In this document: positions 25,257 to 33,711 of the stretch, piece after piece
Layout of the letters: every line of letters starts with the position of its first letter
Numbering within the stretch: the stretch's first letter is position 1
NCBI RefSeq assembly: GCF_022809775.1
Contig: NZ_CP094380.1
Coordinates: forward strand, 868,001-932,000
Source: Pseudodesulfovibrio tunisiensis
GTDB taxonomy: Bacteria > Desulfobacterota > Desulfovibrionia > Desulfovibrionales > Desulfovibrionaceae
Direction: 5' to 3'
DNA length: 64,000 nt
Translations under genes and position numbers: made by a program
Notes under the pieces: generated by a model
The model's database searches: none
What the model saw: the letters and a program-made list of their open reading frames with translations, nothing else
Told to the model about the DNA's origin: nothing

Positions 25257-26593
25257 TGCCGCGCCTCCTTTTCCGCAAAGGTCATGCCCGAACCATCCAG
25301 CCGTGCCTGCCGTCCGGTGAACTCCTGCCACCGCCGCACGATCACGTCCGCGAAGCGCGGATCCAGCTCCATGGTCCGGCAGCGCCGTGCGTTGGTCTCG
25401 CAGGCCATGAGCGTGGAACCCGAACCGCCGAACGGGTCCAGCACCAGCTCGCCCCGCTTGCAGCTGTTCAGGAGAAACCGTTCCACCAGAGCCACGGGCT
25501 TCATGGTCGGATGGTCGTCGCTGCGCAGCGGCTTCTTCTCGAAGACCACGGACGGCACCAGTTCCTCGATGCCCAGATCGCGGCCGCAGACACGAAGAAT
25601 CCGGTTCGGCAGATTGAGTTGCAGACCATCATCCTCCACTTGAACAACATCCCCGTCCAGCCGGACCGAGGTGGTCCGCTTGCGCCCGCCGAACCAGCAA
25701 TGCCGCGCGCCGGGCTTCCAGCCGTACAGGATGGGTTCGTGCTGCGGCTGATAGTCGCTGCGCCCGATCACGAACTGGTTCTTCACCCAGATCACGCAAC
25801 TGGCCAGCTTGAAGCCCACGTCCTCGAACGCCCTGCGAAAGGCCACGCCCTCGGATTCCCCGTGCGCCACGTAGATGGGACCGCCCTTTTTCAGGTGCAG
25901 GAACATGGTCGTGTAGGCATCGTACAGAAAACGGTAGAAGTCCTCGGCCGCCATGTGGTCGTTCCGGATCTTCCCGGCCTTGCCCTCATAGTTCACGTTG
26001 TAGGGCGGGTCCGTGAACACCATGTCCGCCAGCTCCCCGTTCATGAGCCGCTCCACGTCCCGCACGCTGGTGGAATCCCCGCAGAGCAGCCGATGCTCCC
26101 CGAGCGTCCAGAGGTCGCCCGGCTCCGTCACCCACGGCCCGCCGCTCTCCGGGACCGCGTCCGGGTCGCGTTCGTCCCCGGCAAGCCGGAGCTGCTCCAG
26201 CAGGTCCTCGCAGATCGACAGGTCCAGCCCTGTCAGTTCCAGATCGAACTCCAAAGCCCGGAGTTCCTGAAGCTCCAGCCCCAGACCCTGCTCATCCCAG
26301 TTCGCCCACGCCGCCGAGCTGTTCGCCATGAGGCGAAACGCCTTGACCTGCGCCGGACTCAACCCGTCCGCCAGCACAACCGGCACCGAGGCCATGCCCA
26401 GCCGTTCCGCCGCCTGCAGACGCAGATCCCCGTCCACGACCTCGCCGTCCGACATGGCGAGCACCGGAACGCGAAACCCGAACTCCCGAATGCTTTGCAT
26501 CATCTTTTCCACGTGCACCTCGTTCTTCCTGAGCCGTCTTGCGTACCTGACGAACCGTTCCAATGACCAGAATTCCAGCTTGAGCTTTTCCAT
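25253..26593 (-). CDS. ParB-like nuclease domain fused to DNA methyltransferase
   Basis: A 446-residue phage fusion. Residues 1-140 are a ParB/sulfiredoxin-like domain (VEKMMQSIREFGFRVPVLAM, DGEVVDGDLRLQAAERLG). The C-terminal part is an amino-DNA methyltransferase with TDPPYNVNY near residue 193 and the S-adenosylmethionine loop LDPFGGSGSTLMACE near residue 387. DPPY-first order and this loop indicate an N6-adenine or N4-cytosine enzyme. It may protect phage DNA from host restriction. Its position just ahead of TerS suggests a link to packaging or copy control, not shown. Confidence 0.85.
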   Translation of the reverse strand: MEKLKLEFWSLERFVRYARRLRKNEVHVEKMMQSIREFGFRVPVLAMSDGEVVDGDLRLQAAERLGMASVPVVLADGLSPAQVKAFRLMANSSAAWANWDEQGLGLELQELRALEFDLELTGLDLSICEDLLEQLRLAGDERDPDAVPESGGPWVTEPGDLWTLGEHRLLCGDSTSVRDVERLMNGELADMVFTDPPYNVNYEGKAGKIRNDHMAAEDFYRFLYDAYTTMFLHLKKGGPIYVAHGESEGVAFRRAFEDVGFKLASCVIWVKNQFVIGRSDYQPQHEPILYGWKPGARHCWFGGRKRTTSVRLDGDVVQVEDDGLQLNLPNRILRVCGRDLGIEELVPSVVFEKKPLRSDDHPTMKPVALVERFLLNSCKRGELVLDPFGGSGSTLMACETNARRCRTMELDPRFADVIVRRWQEFTGRQARLDGSGMTFAEKEARQ

Positions 26594-26713
26594 CCGACCC
26601 CACCCGTGGTAAGCCCTCGGTGTCTACTAGCGCGAGGGTTGGGAGTTTTCCTGGTCGGATACGCGCTTATCCGGTCGCCGGAAGGAGGTGCCACTCCAAC
26701 CGGCAACCCTCTC

Positions 26714-28153
26714 CTAGTTTCCCGTCCGCAGCAGTTGGCCGGGCATGATCCTGCCCGGGTTGTGGTTCTCGCCGATCCAGTCCATGACCTCCCCGGAAAA
26801 GTAGAGCCGCATCAGTTCGTCCGCTTCCGGCCCGGACGGGTAATGCCAAGGATGTTCCAGATCCACGCCGATCCTGTCCGGTCCTCGCCACACCGGTACA
26901 TTGAGTTGCCGCATCAGGCTGTCGAGCCGCCGCACGCTCCGGGGAATTGCGCCCTCCGCCGCCCTTGCCGGCTCCGGAGCCGAAGCCACCCGGCCCCTGG
27001 GTCTGGGCGCGGCCACGCGCAGAACCGGGGATATCTGGGACAGGATCCACGACTGCAATCCCTGCATGCCGATCCGCTGCACCAGCTCTCCGGGATCCTT
27101 GCCCACGGGCATGGGCGCGCGTCGGCACTGGGGAAAGGCGTTCAGCCACCATGTCCGGAACTTCCTTCCCTGCTTTTCCCCGTCCCCCTGCGGCTCGAAA
27201 TCCAGTGCCTGCAAAATGTCCACGGCCCGCTTCAGATGCTCCGCCGCCTCAAGGTCCGGATAGGCCGACAGACTGCCGATGGCGCAGCCGCCCACGTCCG
27301 GAACGTTCGCCGCGATCACGGCCAGCGCATCCAGCTCGGACTCCACCACCACATAGGCGCGCGCCCGGGGCGTGATCAGACAGCCGTGTCTGGAACCCTC
27401 GACCTGAACGTACTTCTTTCTGCTCCTGCCGCTTTCCAGATCCACGGAAGGCCGACGAATCCGGATGCCCAGCAACTGCCCTTCCCTGACCTTGGGAATG
27501 ACCAGACCGCGCGGCAGCCACAGGCTCTTTCTGGGCCTGCCGTCCGGAAACGTTGCCGGAGGCAGTGCCCACGACTCCCGATTGCGATAGGCACAGGGGG
27601 GCCGATTGTTCTTCTGCCGCTGTCCGGCATGCCACCCGAGCCGATACTCCCGGGCAACCTCCAGAGGCACGCCCCTGTCCTCCAGCCAACGGACAAGACG
27701 CGCATTGCGTTCCAGCGCGGCCGCGCATGTCTGGACGAACTTTTCCCCGTGCTCCTGCCACGCCACTGCCGGGAACTCCAACGGCCGCAGCTCGTTCACG
27801 GGCCTGCCCGTGACCGCTGGCCGCGCCGCAGCCCGCTGCACCGGCTCGCTCCGTTCCGTCTGCGCGCCCTCTACTCCCAGATATTCGAAAATTTTTGTCC
27901 AATCCCACCCTTCGATCTCCACCAGCCATTGCACATAGTCGCCAGCCAAACCGCACTGACGGCACCAGTACCCGCCGTTCATGCCCGCACGCATAGCCAG
28001 ATCGCCACTGGGAGTCTGATCCGCAAACACATGAAAGCGATCGGTACCGCCGCAGGCAGGGCACGGCCCATGGAATTCCCCTCTGGCTCCCTTTGCCAGA
28101 TCAAAGCCCGAGCCGACCCGGGCGCGAACCAATTCAACCAGTTCAGCAGGCAT
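26714..28153 (-). CDS. Phage DNA primase (CHC2 zinc finger plus TOPRIM)
   Basis: A 479-residue primase. A CHC2-type zinc finger lies at about residues 28-68 (CPACGGTDRFHVFAD, then YWCRQCG). A TOPRIM strand YVVVESELDALAVIAAN follows at about 266, with CAIGSLSAYPDLEAAEHL and DPGELVQ downstream. It makes RNA primers or loads replication at the phage origin. I choose the ATG at 28153 (MPAELVELVRARV) because upstream codons read as repeat-rich intergenic sequence. It follows the P4-type primase/helicase with a 274-base gap rich in a 7-base repeat. Confidence 0.85.
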   Translation of the reverse strand: MPAELVELVRARVGSGFDLAKGARGEFHGPCPACGGTDRFHVFADQTPSGDLAMRAGMNGGYWCRQCGLAGDYVQWLVEIEGWDWTKIFEYLGVEGAQTERSEPVQRAAARPAVTGRPVNELRPLEFPAVAWQEHGEKFVQTCAAALERNARLVRWLEDRGVPLEVAREYRLGWHAGQRQKNNRPPCAYRNRESWALPPATFPDGRPRKSLWLPRGLVIPKVREGQLLGIRIRRPSVDLESGRSRKKYVQVEGSRHGCLITPRARAYVVVESELDALAVIAANVPDVGGCAIGSLSAYPDLEAAEHLKRAVDILQALDFEPQGDGEKQGRKFRTWWLNAFPQCRRAPMPVGKDPGELVQRIGMQGLQSWILSQISPVLRVAAPRPRGRVASAPEPARAAEGAIPRSVRRLDSLMRQLNVPVWRGPDRIGVDLEHPWHYPSGPEADELMRLYFSGEVMDWIGENHNPGRIMPGQLLRTGN

Positions 28154-28427
28154 GGCGTTCCTCCATTCGCTTGCAATGGTCCGGATGGTCCCTGAAACTC
28201 CGGCCAATGGTCCGACCGATAACAAACGGTAAACCAACAGGTTGAAACAGATTGGGACCATAGGGACCTGTTTTCTATTTCCTCTTATTGCCATTCTTTG
28301 ATTCAAGATTCTTTTGGTATAGGGATAACCCTCCCTATCATCCCACGCATTACGGCCTTCCCCGGTATTTCAGAGGGTTGCGGCATGGACCTTTGCCGGA
28401 CCATGCAGGGACCATGCGGACCTTCGA
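28154..28427. other. Intergenic region with repeated GGACCAT/ATGGTCC, possible origin
   Basis: A 274-base gap between the two replication genes. ATGGTCC occurs at 28176, 28185 and 28207, and its complement GGACCAT at 28255, 28398 and 28409. Near matches lie at 28264 and 28418. Six exact copies of one 7-mer in 274 bases, arranged as two inverted clusters, look like iterons. A more AT-rich stretch lies between (about 28265-28330). No gene of its own is visible. Confidence 0.4.
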
Positions 28428-30269
28428 CTAATCCTCCTGCGGGTTGAAGCCCTCGAAATGGCGTTCCTTCAGGGCCAGCCCCTGATACAGGATGGTTCCG
28501 GACTTGATCTTCTCGAACCCTTTGTCCTTCATCCAGCTGCCGAACTTCTTCTGCGACGGCTCGAACTTCCCCATTCTCTTGTGGTGCCACTGCTTGAACA
28601 CCTCGTAGAGCTTGGAGCTGCCCACCCGCAGGTTCTCGTCAACATCGCAGCACTCGAAGAGGAATTCGCCCAGCATGTCCTCGCCCTCCCGGTACTGGGC
28701 CGTGGCCTCGGTCACGATGGCCGGAGGGTTCAGCCCGTATCTGCGCCACGCCAGATGCCCTTCCACCAGCCAGGCCAGAATGCCGGGCAGGCATTGCTCC
28801 AGCTTGGCATCCAGATCGGGATCAATGGTGCGCTCCCACGGTTGCGTGGGTTCACCGTGTACAAAGGAGATGGCATGGGGAATGGCCATGACCCGCTTCC
28901 AGAACGCATAGTCCGTGGCCGGAGCCGAGGGCAGGTTGTTGGTGAGCAGGAACATGAGGTGCGTCGGCGCAAACGTGGTCGGATACTTGTCATTGGGATG
29001 GCGGCCGGTCAGGGGATCGCCTCCGGTCAGCCACTTGACCCGGTCGATGCTGAACTTGCGGCCTTCGGCTGTTTCCGAGGCCCATGCCAGCCGCAGTCCC
29101 TTGAGCGACATGATGGACGGTGTCGGAGAATCCGCGGACCGATTCACGCCCTGATCCAGCAGCAGTTCGGAAGGCAACGCTCCGGCCAGCGGGCCAAGCA
29201 CCTTGTACAGCGTATTGAGCAGCGTGGACTTTCCGTTCCGGCCGCGCCCGGTCAGAATGGGCAGGATATGGTTCGGCGTGGCTCCGAGCAGGGCGTAGCC
29301 GCACAGCCGCTGAATGAAGGCGATCAAATCCTGATACGGTTCCCCGGTCTCGGGATTCGCATAGATGCCGTTCAGGCATTCGAGCCAGTCCTTCCGGTCG
29401 GCATCCTCGCCCCTCCACTCCACGGGAGCAGCGCGAACCATCCAATCCTCCGGGCGGCCCGGGCGATGGCGACCAGTGGTCAGATCCACAACGCCGTTCG
29501 CAACCGGCAGCAGATCGGGCCGGTTGTCGAGCCACCACGATTCGCAGTTCAGGGGAAACCCGGCAATGGACCGCACCTTGGTCATGACCGAATTCTCCCT
29601 GTTCGGAGACCGCAGCGAATTCATCCGCTCCCGAACCGCCTTGTTCTTGGCGGCCAGCGCCTTCTTCAGGCTGAGCACGTCCGCAGCGAGAAGGGTCTTT
29701 TCCTCCTCGGTCACCGCCTTTTCCACGCGCTCCTCCAGCTCGCCGATCTTCCGCTGGAAGCTGACGACCACCTTCATCTGGTGCGCGTACTGATAGGAAA
29801 GCGCCACGTTCTCCATGAGCGAATGCGCATACACGCTGGCCGAATCCATTACCCAGTGATGGCCGGTGAAGCGCAGGGTCTCGGGAGTCTTGCGGTCGCC
29901 GCCCGTGGTGATGTTGATGGCCACGTGGTCCTTGTGCATGGCTGCATAGACCTCGGCATCCCCGGTCACGTTCCGGTACATCGAGGTCAGAATCCATGCC
30001 GGATCAAGGTTTTCCCAAGGCCGGAAGCGCGGCATCTCCTGCGGCGGGCCGTCCTGACGCGATGCGCCGGGCGGCGATGGGGACAGGACTTCCTCCAGCG
30101 AACGCCGCAGGTCGGTCAGAAGCCCAAGCACCTTGGGATCGCTCAGATCCGCATCGGGCGGCGGAACCACGTCCCAGTGCCCGTTGGTGTCCTGATGCAG
30201 CGAGTACCCTTGAGGCAAGGTCAGCCGAGGCATAACCTCTGCTGAAATCTTCTTGGAATCATTGGACAT
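28428..30269 (-). CDS. P4-family phage primase/helicase
   Basis: A 613-residue SF3-type helicase of the phage/plasmid primase P4 family. The central D5_N-type domain (GNGVVDLTTGRHRPG-like segment near residue 260) is followed by Walker A ILTGRGRNGKSTLLN (about residues 338-350), a LRLAWASETAEG motif, and sensor-like HLMFLLTNNLPSAP. The C-terminal DNA-binding part holds VGSSKLYEVFKQWHHKRMGK. It unwinds DNA at the phage origin. It is the first gene inside the right boundary of the prophage. Confidence 0.9.
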   Translation of the reverse strand: MSNDSKKISAEVMPRLTLPQGYSLHQDTNGHWDVVPPPDADLSDPKVLGLLTDLRRSLEEVLSPSPPGASRQDGPPQEMPRFRPWENLDPAWILTSMYRNVTGDAEVYAAMHKDHVAINITTGGDRKTPETLRFTGHHWVMDSASVYAHSLMENVALSYQYAHQMKVVVSFQRKIGELEERVEKAVTEEEKTLLAADVLSLKKALAAKNKAVRERMNSLRSPNRENSVMTKVRSIAGFPLNCESWWLDNRPDLLPVANGVVDLTTGRHRPGRPEDWMVRAAPVEWRGEDADRKDWLECLNGIYANPETGEPYQDLIAFIQRLCGYALLGATPNHILPILTGRGRNGKSTLLNTLYKVLGPLAGALPSELLLDQGVNRSADSPTPSIMSLKGLRLAWASETAEGRKFSIDRVKWLTGGDPLTGRHPNDKYPTTFAPTHLMFLLTNNLPSAPATDYAFWKRVMAIPHAISFVHGEPTQPWERTIDPDLDAKLEQCLPGILAWLVEGHLAWRRYGLNPPAIVTEATAQYREGEDMLGEFLFECCDVDENLRVGSSKLYEVFKQWHHKRMGKFEPSQKKFGSWMKDKGFEKIKSGTILYQGLALKERHFEGFNPQED

Positions 30270-30664
30270 TTGCGCACCTCGCTTGTGTTACGTTCCTCTG
30301 CGAAGTGCCACAATTCATGTCATGGAAAACACGCTTCCCATTTTCCCACCCAACAAAAAATCCCAACGCGCACACCAACCACGCTGTTGGCGACCCCTGT
30401 AATTCGGAGGCCCGGGAAGGACCCGAGACACCCCGCCGCAGATTTGGATGATTGGCGAGATTCCTTGAGGAGAGGGCGGAGAGGACGCGACGAAAGGTCC
30501 GCCCTGCCCACTGAAGACCGACCCGCCAGGCGGCGGGGAACGCAAAGCATCCCCCGCGCCCGGGCCACGAAAATCGAGGTTCAAAACAGTGACCGCGCAG
30601 CACCGATTCAGCACACATGTGGTGCGCGATATTCTTGGAAGCGTTAGGCTCACAAAACGCTATT
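30270..30664. other. Prophage right-end region without a convincing gene
   Basis: 395 bases between the P4-type primase start and the attachment-site copy. The reading frames here are rich in Arg, Pro and Gly and lack ribosome binding sites, so I reject them. A GC-rich stretch near 30520-30545 contains a short inverted repeat (CCCGCCAGGCGGCGGG-like). It probably holds the promoter of the replication operon, but I cannot point to a clear one. No integrase or repressor is present. Confidence 0.5.
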
Positions 30665-30690
30665 GGGTTCGACTCCCCCCGCCTCCACCA
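30665..30690 (+). other. Attachment site copy: 3' end of a tmRNA (or tRNA)
   Basis: The 26 bases begin GGGTTCGACTCCC and end GCCTCCACCA. This is the right half of a T-arm with the GTTCGANTC consensus, a 7-base acceptor strand, the discriminator A and an encoded CCA. Upstream the T-stem pairing fails (two mismatches) and no 5' acceptor or tag-peptide region is found, so this is a partial copy. The pattern suits ssrA, a frequent integration target, and the terminator hairpin 34 bases downstream would be the native one. An intact copy is expected at the left end of the prophage, outside the window. Confidence 0.7.
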
Positions 30691-30724
30691 GAGCACCGTC
30701 CAACGGTGTCCAGAAAAGTCCAGT

Positions 30725-30756
30725 AAGCCCTTGCCCAGCAAGGGCTTTTCTCTTTT
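30725..30756 (+). terminator. Rho-independent terminator, probably native to the tmRNA/tRNA gene
   Basis: Perfect 9-base stem AAGCCCTTG (30725-30733) and CAAGGGCTT (30739-30747) with loop CCCAG, followed by a T-rich run to 30756. It lies on the plus strand just beyond the attachment site, where a tmRNA gene would end. Confidence 0.8.
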
Positions 30757-30807
30757 CGAGCATCCAACTCCGTCCAGCCCGATCCGTTGACATCCGGGGT
30801 TCAATGC

Positions 30808-30852
30808 GGGTAACTTTCCGGGTAACAAGGAATCCGTCCAAAAGAGTTACCC
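30808..30852. repeat. GGGTAAC repeats right of the attachment site
   Basis: GGGTAAC occurs at 30808-30814 and 30820-30826, with the inverted copy GTTACCC at 30846-30852. Short repeats of this kind next to an attachment site can be integrase arm or excisionase sites, or the leader of a lost integrase gene. Apart from the terminator hairpin and these repeats, the stretch 30691-30981 has no gene I can support. Confidence 0.5.
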
Positions 30853-30981
30853 ACATTCGCCGGAGAGCGTGAACATCTTCCCGACCTGCGCCATGGCTCC
30901 CTTTGACAGTTTGGAGCTCCTTGCGTACTGCCCGAAGCATTCCGTCAGACATCCAATGGTGTTAAGGCGAGATTCAGCTTG

Positions 30982-32679
30982 TCAGGTTTGATATTTTTCC
31001 AGAAAACGTCGTTCATTCTCATCACCGCCAATCACAAGCAGTGAAGCCCCTTGACTCAAGGGCTGCATCGGATCCGGATTGATTTCCATTTTCTCACCGC
31101 GCAATACCGCAATGACACTGCAACCGGTGTCATCTCGGATGTTACTTTCCATAAGTGTTTTGCCCGCCAACGAAGGACCGACTTCGACCCGAAAGATGGT
31201 GAGCCCTTCCGTGAGTGTCATCACCTTGCCGGGGCTCAGCAGGTTGATGATCGTGTTGGCTGTCATGGTGGCATACGACATGACCAAGTCGGCACCGGCC
31301 TTGTGCAAGACATTGATATTGCGGTCGAATGTTGCTCGGGTGATGACTTGAATGTCCGGCCTGAGTCGCCTGCAGTAAATGGTAAGATATATATTCAAAT
31401 CGTCGTTGTGCGTCGTAATGAACACCGAGGGTGCTCTGTCGATTCCTGCTGACTTCAGGACATCGATATCCGAGGCGCTTCCGTGAACATAATGAATATC
31501 ATCTTTGATGAGACCGGCTTTTTTCTCCACTATCTTGTAGGAAATTCCACGTAGATCAAGCACCTTGGCAGCAGATTGTCCAACACGACCGCCGCCAAGA
31601 ACAAGTACGGGGGCCCCACCCAAGGAAATCTCTCCGACAAAATCGTCATACGCTCGAAGCTGATCTTCACTTCCAGCCAAAACGACGATTGTTTTCGAAT
31701 TGATAATGGTATCCGGATGGGCGGGAATCATACGGCCGCGTTCCCACAGACCGCAAATATTCATACCTGTAATTTCTCGCAACCCGCAATTCCTGATGCT
31801 TTGCCCCACAAACGGCGTACCAGCGGCTGGTGCTTCGGCGATATACAATTGCTTAATGTTGCCGATGACGTTGCTTCTGGTATCCCCACCATGGGTCCGC
31901 CGGGCGAGTATTTCTCCAAGCATGTCCATGAACTGAAAGACGTGACTTGCTCCGGCCAATTGAAGGATATCAACCGATTCCTCGGAGTCGGCATTGGCCA
32001 CGACTGGCACCTCCGGCGCCACTTCGCGCAACGTGTATGCCGCATTGGTGTTTTTCATGTCATCACTCAAAAGCACGACCATGGCCGCCTGGTCCGCTCG
32101 CAAAAGTGAATACGTCTTGGGGTTGTCGGAATCTCCCACCACGGTCTTGTATCCTTTGTCGACCAGATCCAAAGCATGGTTCACGTCATTGACGAGGATG
32201 CAATATCGGTAGTTGAATTGGCTGACGCGTGTAGCCAAACTGAGGGCTACCCTATCTGAACCGATAATGATCAGATGTCCGCAAGTATCTTCTGGCAATT
32301 CCTGGGCGGCCCTGGACTTGCTTTGGGCCTCAAGAAATGGCGCATAAAAGAATTGTATGAAAGTGAATGGCAGCATGACCAGGAGAAAGACAATGCCCGA
32401 CATGAGGACGCAAAGCGAAAACAGCTTGCCAATGTCCGAAGTAAAGGTAATGTCGCCGAATCCAAGGGTGGACATGACCGTCAGCGTCCAATACACGCCA
32501 GTAATCCAGGAATGATGCTGACCTTCCATCTCCATCAGTACATGAAACAGCACACTGTAGAAAACGATGAAAAGGCAAAGGAAAAGAATGAACTTGATAA
32601 GAGAATTCAGATTGCGCTGGGCGCGTCGATCATGGAAGAAATAGAGTAACTGTGAAGGGATGTATTTCATGAAGACCAT
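30982..32679 (-). CDS. Potassium channel with tandem TrkA/RCK domains
   Basis: A 565-residue ion channel subunit. Two membrane helices (about residues 27-49 and 85-107) flank a pore loop with the filter MSTLGFGDI (residues 69-77), a variant of the usual TVGYGD. Two RCK units follow. The first starts HLIIIGSDRVALSLA near residue 134 and the second VLVLGGGRVGQSAAKVL near residue 355, each with a TrkA-C-like part. RCK domains gate by nucleotide or ion binding. The GFGD filter resembles that of the GsuK-type channels. An alternative start three codons in (32670) is possible. Confidence 0.88.
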   Translation of the reverse strand: MVFMKYIPSQLLYFFHDRRAQRNLNSLIKFILFLCLFIVFYSVLFHVLMEMEGQHHSWITGVYWTLTVMSTLGFGDITFTSDIGKLFSLCVLMSGIVFLLVMLPFTFIQFFYAPFLEAQSKSRAAQELPEDTCGHLIIIGSDRVALSLATRVSQFNYRYCILVNDVNHALDLVDKGYKTVVGDSDNPKTYSLLRADQAAMVVLLSDDMKNTNAAYTLREVAPEVPVVANADSEESVDILQLAGASHVFQFMDMLGEILARRTHGGDTRSNVIGNIKQLYIAEAPAAGTPFVGQSIRNCGLREITGMNICGLWERGRMIPAHPDTIINSKTIVVLAGSEDQLRAYDDFVGEISLGGAPVLVLGGGRVGQSAAKVLDLRGISYKIVEKKAGLIKDDIHYVHGSASDIDVLKSAGIDRAPSVFITTHNDDLNIYLTIYCRRLRPDIQVITRATFDRNINVLHKAGADLVMSYATMTANTIINLLSPGKVMTLTEGLTIFRVEVGPSLAGKTLMESNIRDDTGCSVIAVLRGEKMEINPDPMQPLSQGASLLVIGGDENERRFLEKYQT

Positions 32680-32941
32680 TCCGTTTTGTGCTCATACTCC
32701 CAGTCGGCGTCGCAAAGAAATTGTACTTGAAACACACGTTGTTGAAAGCTTCGGCAAGGTGTGGACGGCGGCAAAACATTCCACCTGCCTTTACGTGCTC
32801 CGTGTACGAACATCATCATTGCATACCTGCTTGAGCATTGCACCAAGCCTGACTGTTCTTTTTTTCAAGCCCCTCTCGGCTCTCCCTCTTTTGGGAAGCA
32901 GCAGAAATCCTCGCATACAGAGGCATCTCGCATTCGCCCCC

Positions 32942-33337
32942 CTAAAGCAGTTCATGATCCAAAACAAGTGAGGAAAGGGTAATCATCCCAACAATCTTCC
33001 CCATGCTTTCCACAGGGGCACGATGAAGCCCTGTTCCATGAACAAGACGAATGGCGTACCTGATATCCATATCCGCAGGCACAGTGATTACAGGCTTGGT
33101 CATGATCTCATACACATACACATCCTCAGCTTTACGGTCCGGGACAACAACTTTCCGAATGAGGTCCGAGATACTCACAATGCCCCAGGCATCGTCATCA
33201 TTTCTTTTATGCACCAACAGCTCGGAAGCTCCGTGAGAACGCATGACTGCTGCGGCTTCCTTGGAAGTTGCCATGCCGTCTATAGTCAACAATTCCTTTT
33301 GCATGACATCCTGTACTCGAATGATTGATCGAACCAT
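32942..33337 (-). CDS. CBS-pair domain protein
   Basis: A 131-residue protein made of one CBS pair: motif 1 MQKELLTIDGMATSKEAAAV with ELLVHKRNDDDAWGIVSISDLIRKVV, motif 2 YEIMTKPVITVPADMDIRYA with GKIVGMITLSSLVL. CBS pairs bind adenine nucleotides and regulate channels, transporters and enzymes. AAGGAG precedes the ATG. It follows the PII-like gene and precedes the channel gene on the same strand, so a role as nucleotide sensor for this ion-transport cluster is a reasonable inference. Confidence 0.85.
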   Translation of the reverse strand: MVRSIIRVQDVMQKELLTIDGMATSKEAAAVMRSHGASELLVHKRNDDDAWGIVSISDLIRKVVVPDRKAEDVYVYEIMTKPVITVPADMDIRYAIRLVHGTGLHRAPVESMGKIVGMITLSSLVLDHELL

Positions 33338-33362
33338 TGGTTGCTCCTTTTCTTGTTTGAAA

Positions 33363-33710
33363 CTAGAAATACTGGTCCCTGATGTTTTCCTTGAATTTTT
33401 CCATCTGGCTTTCCATGCCGGTAATGAAATCCACAGGAATGGCAAAGGCTATGCCCGTACCTGGCTTATGAAATTCCCCGGCCTCCTCTATGGCAGACAT
33501 GACAGGTTTGACCAAATGTTCCTCCAAAAGAAACATCACCATGTCTGTCTGATCTTCCAAGGTCAGACCAAAAAAAGTCTTCGCTTCATGCACCCCCGTT
33601 CCCCGTCCGCTGATGATGGTTGCCCCGGTAGCACCTGCCGCCTTGGCCGCGTCCACGATGGGATCGGTCTTATGGGTTTTGACTAATGCGAGTACAAGCT
33701 TGAACTTCAT
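33363..33710 (-). CDS. PII-like signalling protein
   Basis: A 115-residue protein with the PII ferredoxin-like fold: KFKLVLALVKTHKTDPIVDA, the loop start GATGATIISGRGTG, VMFLLEEHLVKPVMSAIEEA, and the C-terminal GTGIAFAIPVDFITG. The loop where GlnB carries its uridylylated tyrosine is altered. The ATG lies right after the stop of a DUF1538 gene whose last codons supply the ribosome binding site (AAGGAGG). PII-like proteins often bind and gate the transporter encoded next to them, here DUF1538. Confidence 0.8.
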   Translation of the reverse strand: MKFKLVLALVKTHKTDPIVDAAKAAGATGATIISGRGTGVHEAKTFFGLTLEDQTDMVMFLLEEHLVKPVMSAIEEAGEFHKPGTGIAFAIPVDFITGMESQMEKFKENIRDQYF

Positions 33711-33711
33711 T

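Noticed and set aside
28303..28590. A 95-codon minus-strand frame between the two replication genes
   Set aside because: It overlaps the end of the helicase gene in another frame and covers the repeat-rich gap; no start site signals.
30598..30690. A complete tRNA gene ending at 30690
   Set aside because: The 3' T-arm half and CCA are present, but no 5' acceptor strand (GGAGGCG-like) or D and anticodon arms are found upstream, and the T-stem has two mismatches. Treated as an attachment-site copy.
30650..30952. A 100-codon minus-strand frame beside the attachment site
   Set aside because: It runs through the terminator hairpin and the RNA 3' end; composition is not protein-like and there is no family resemblance.
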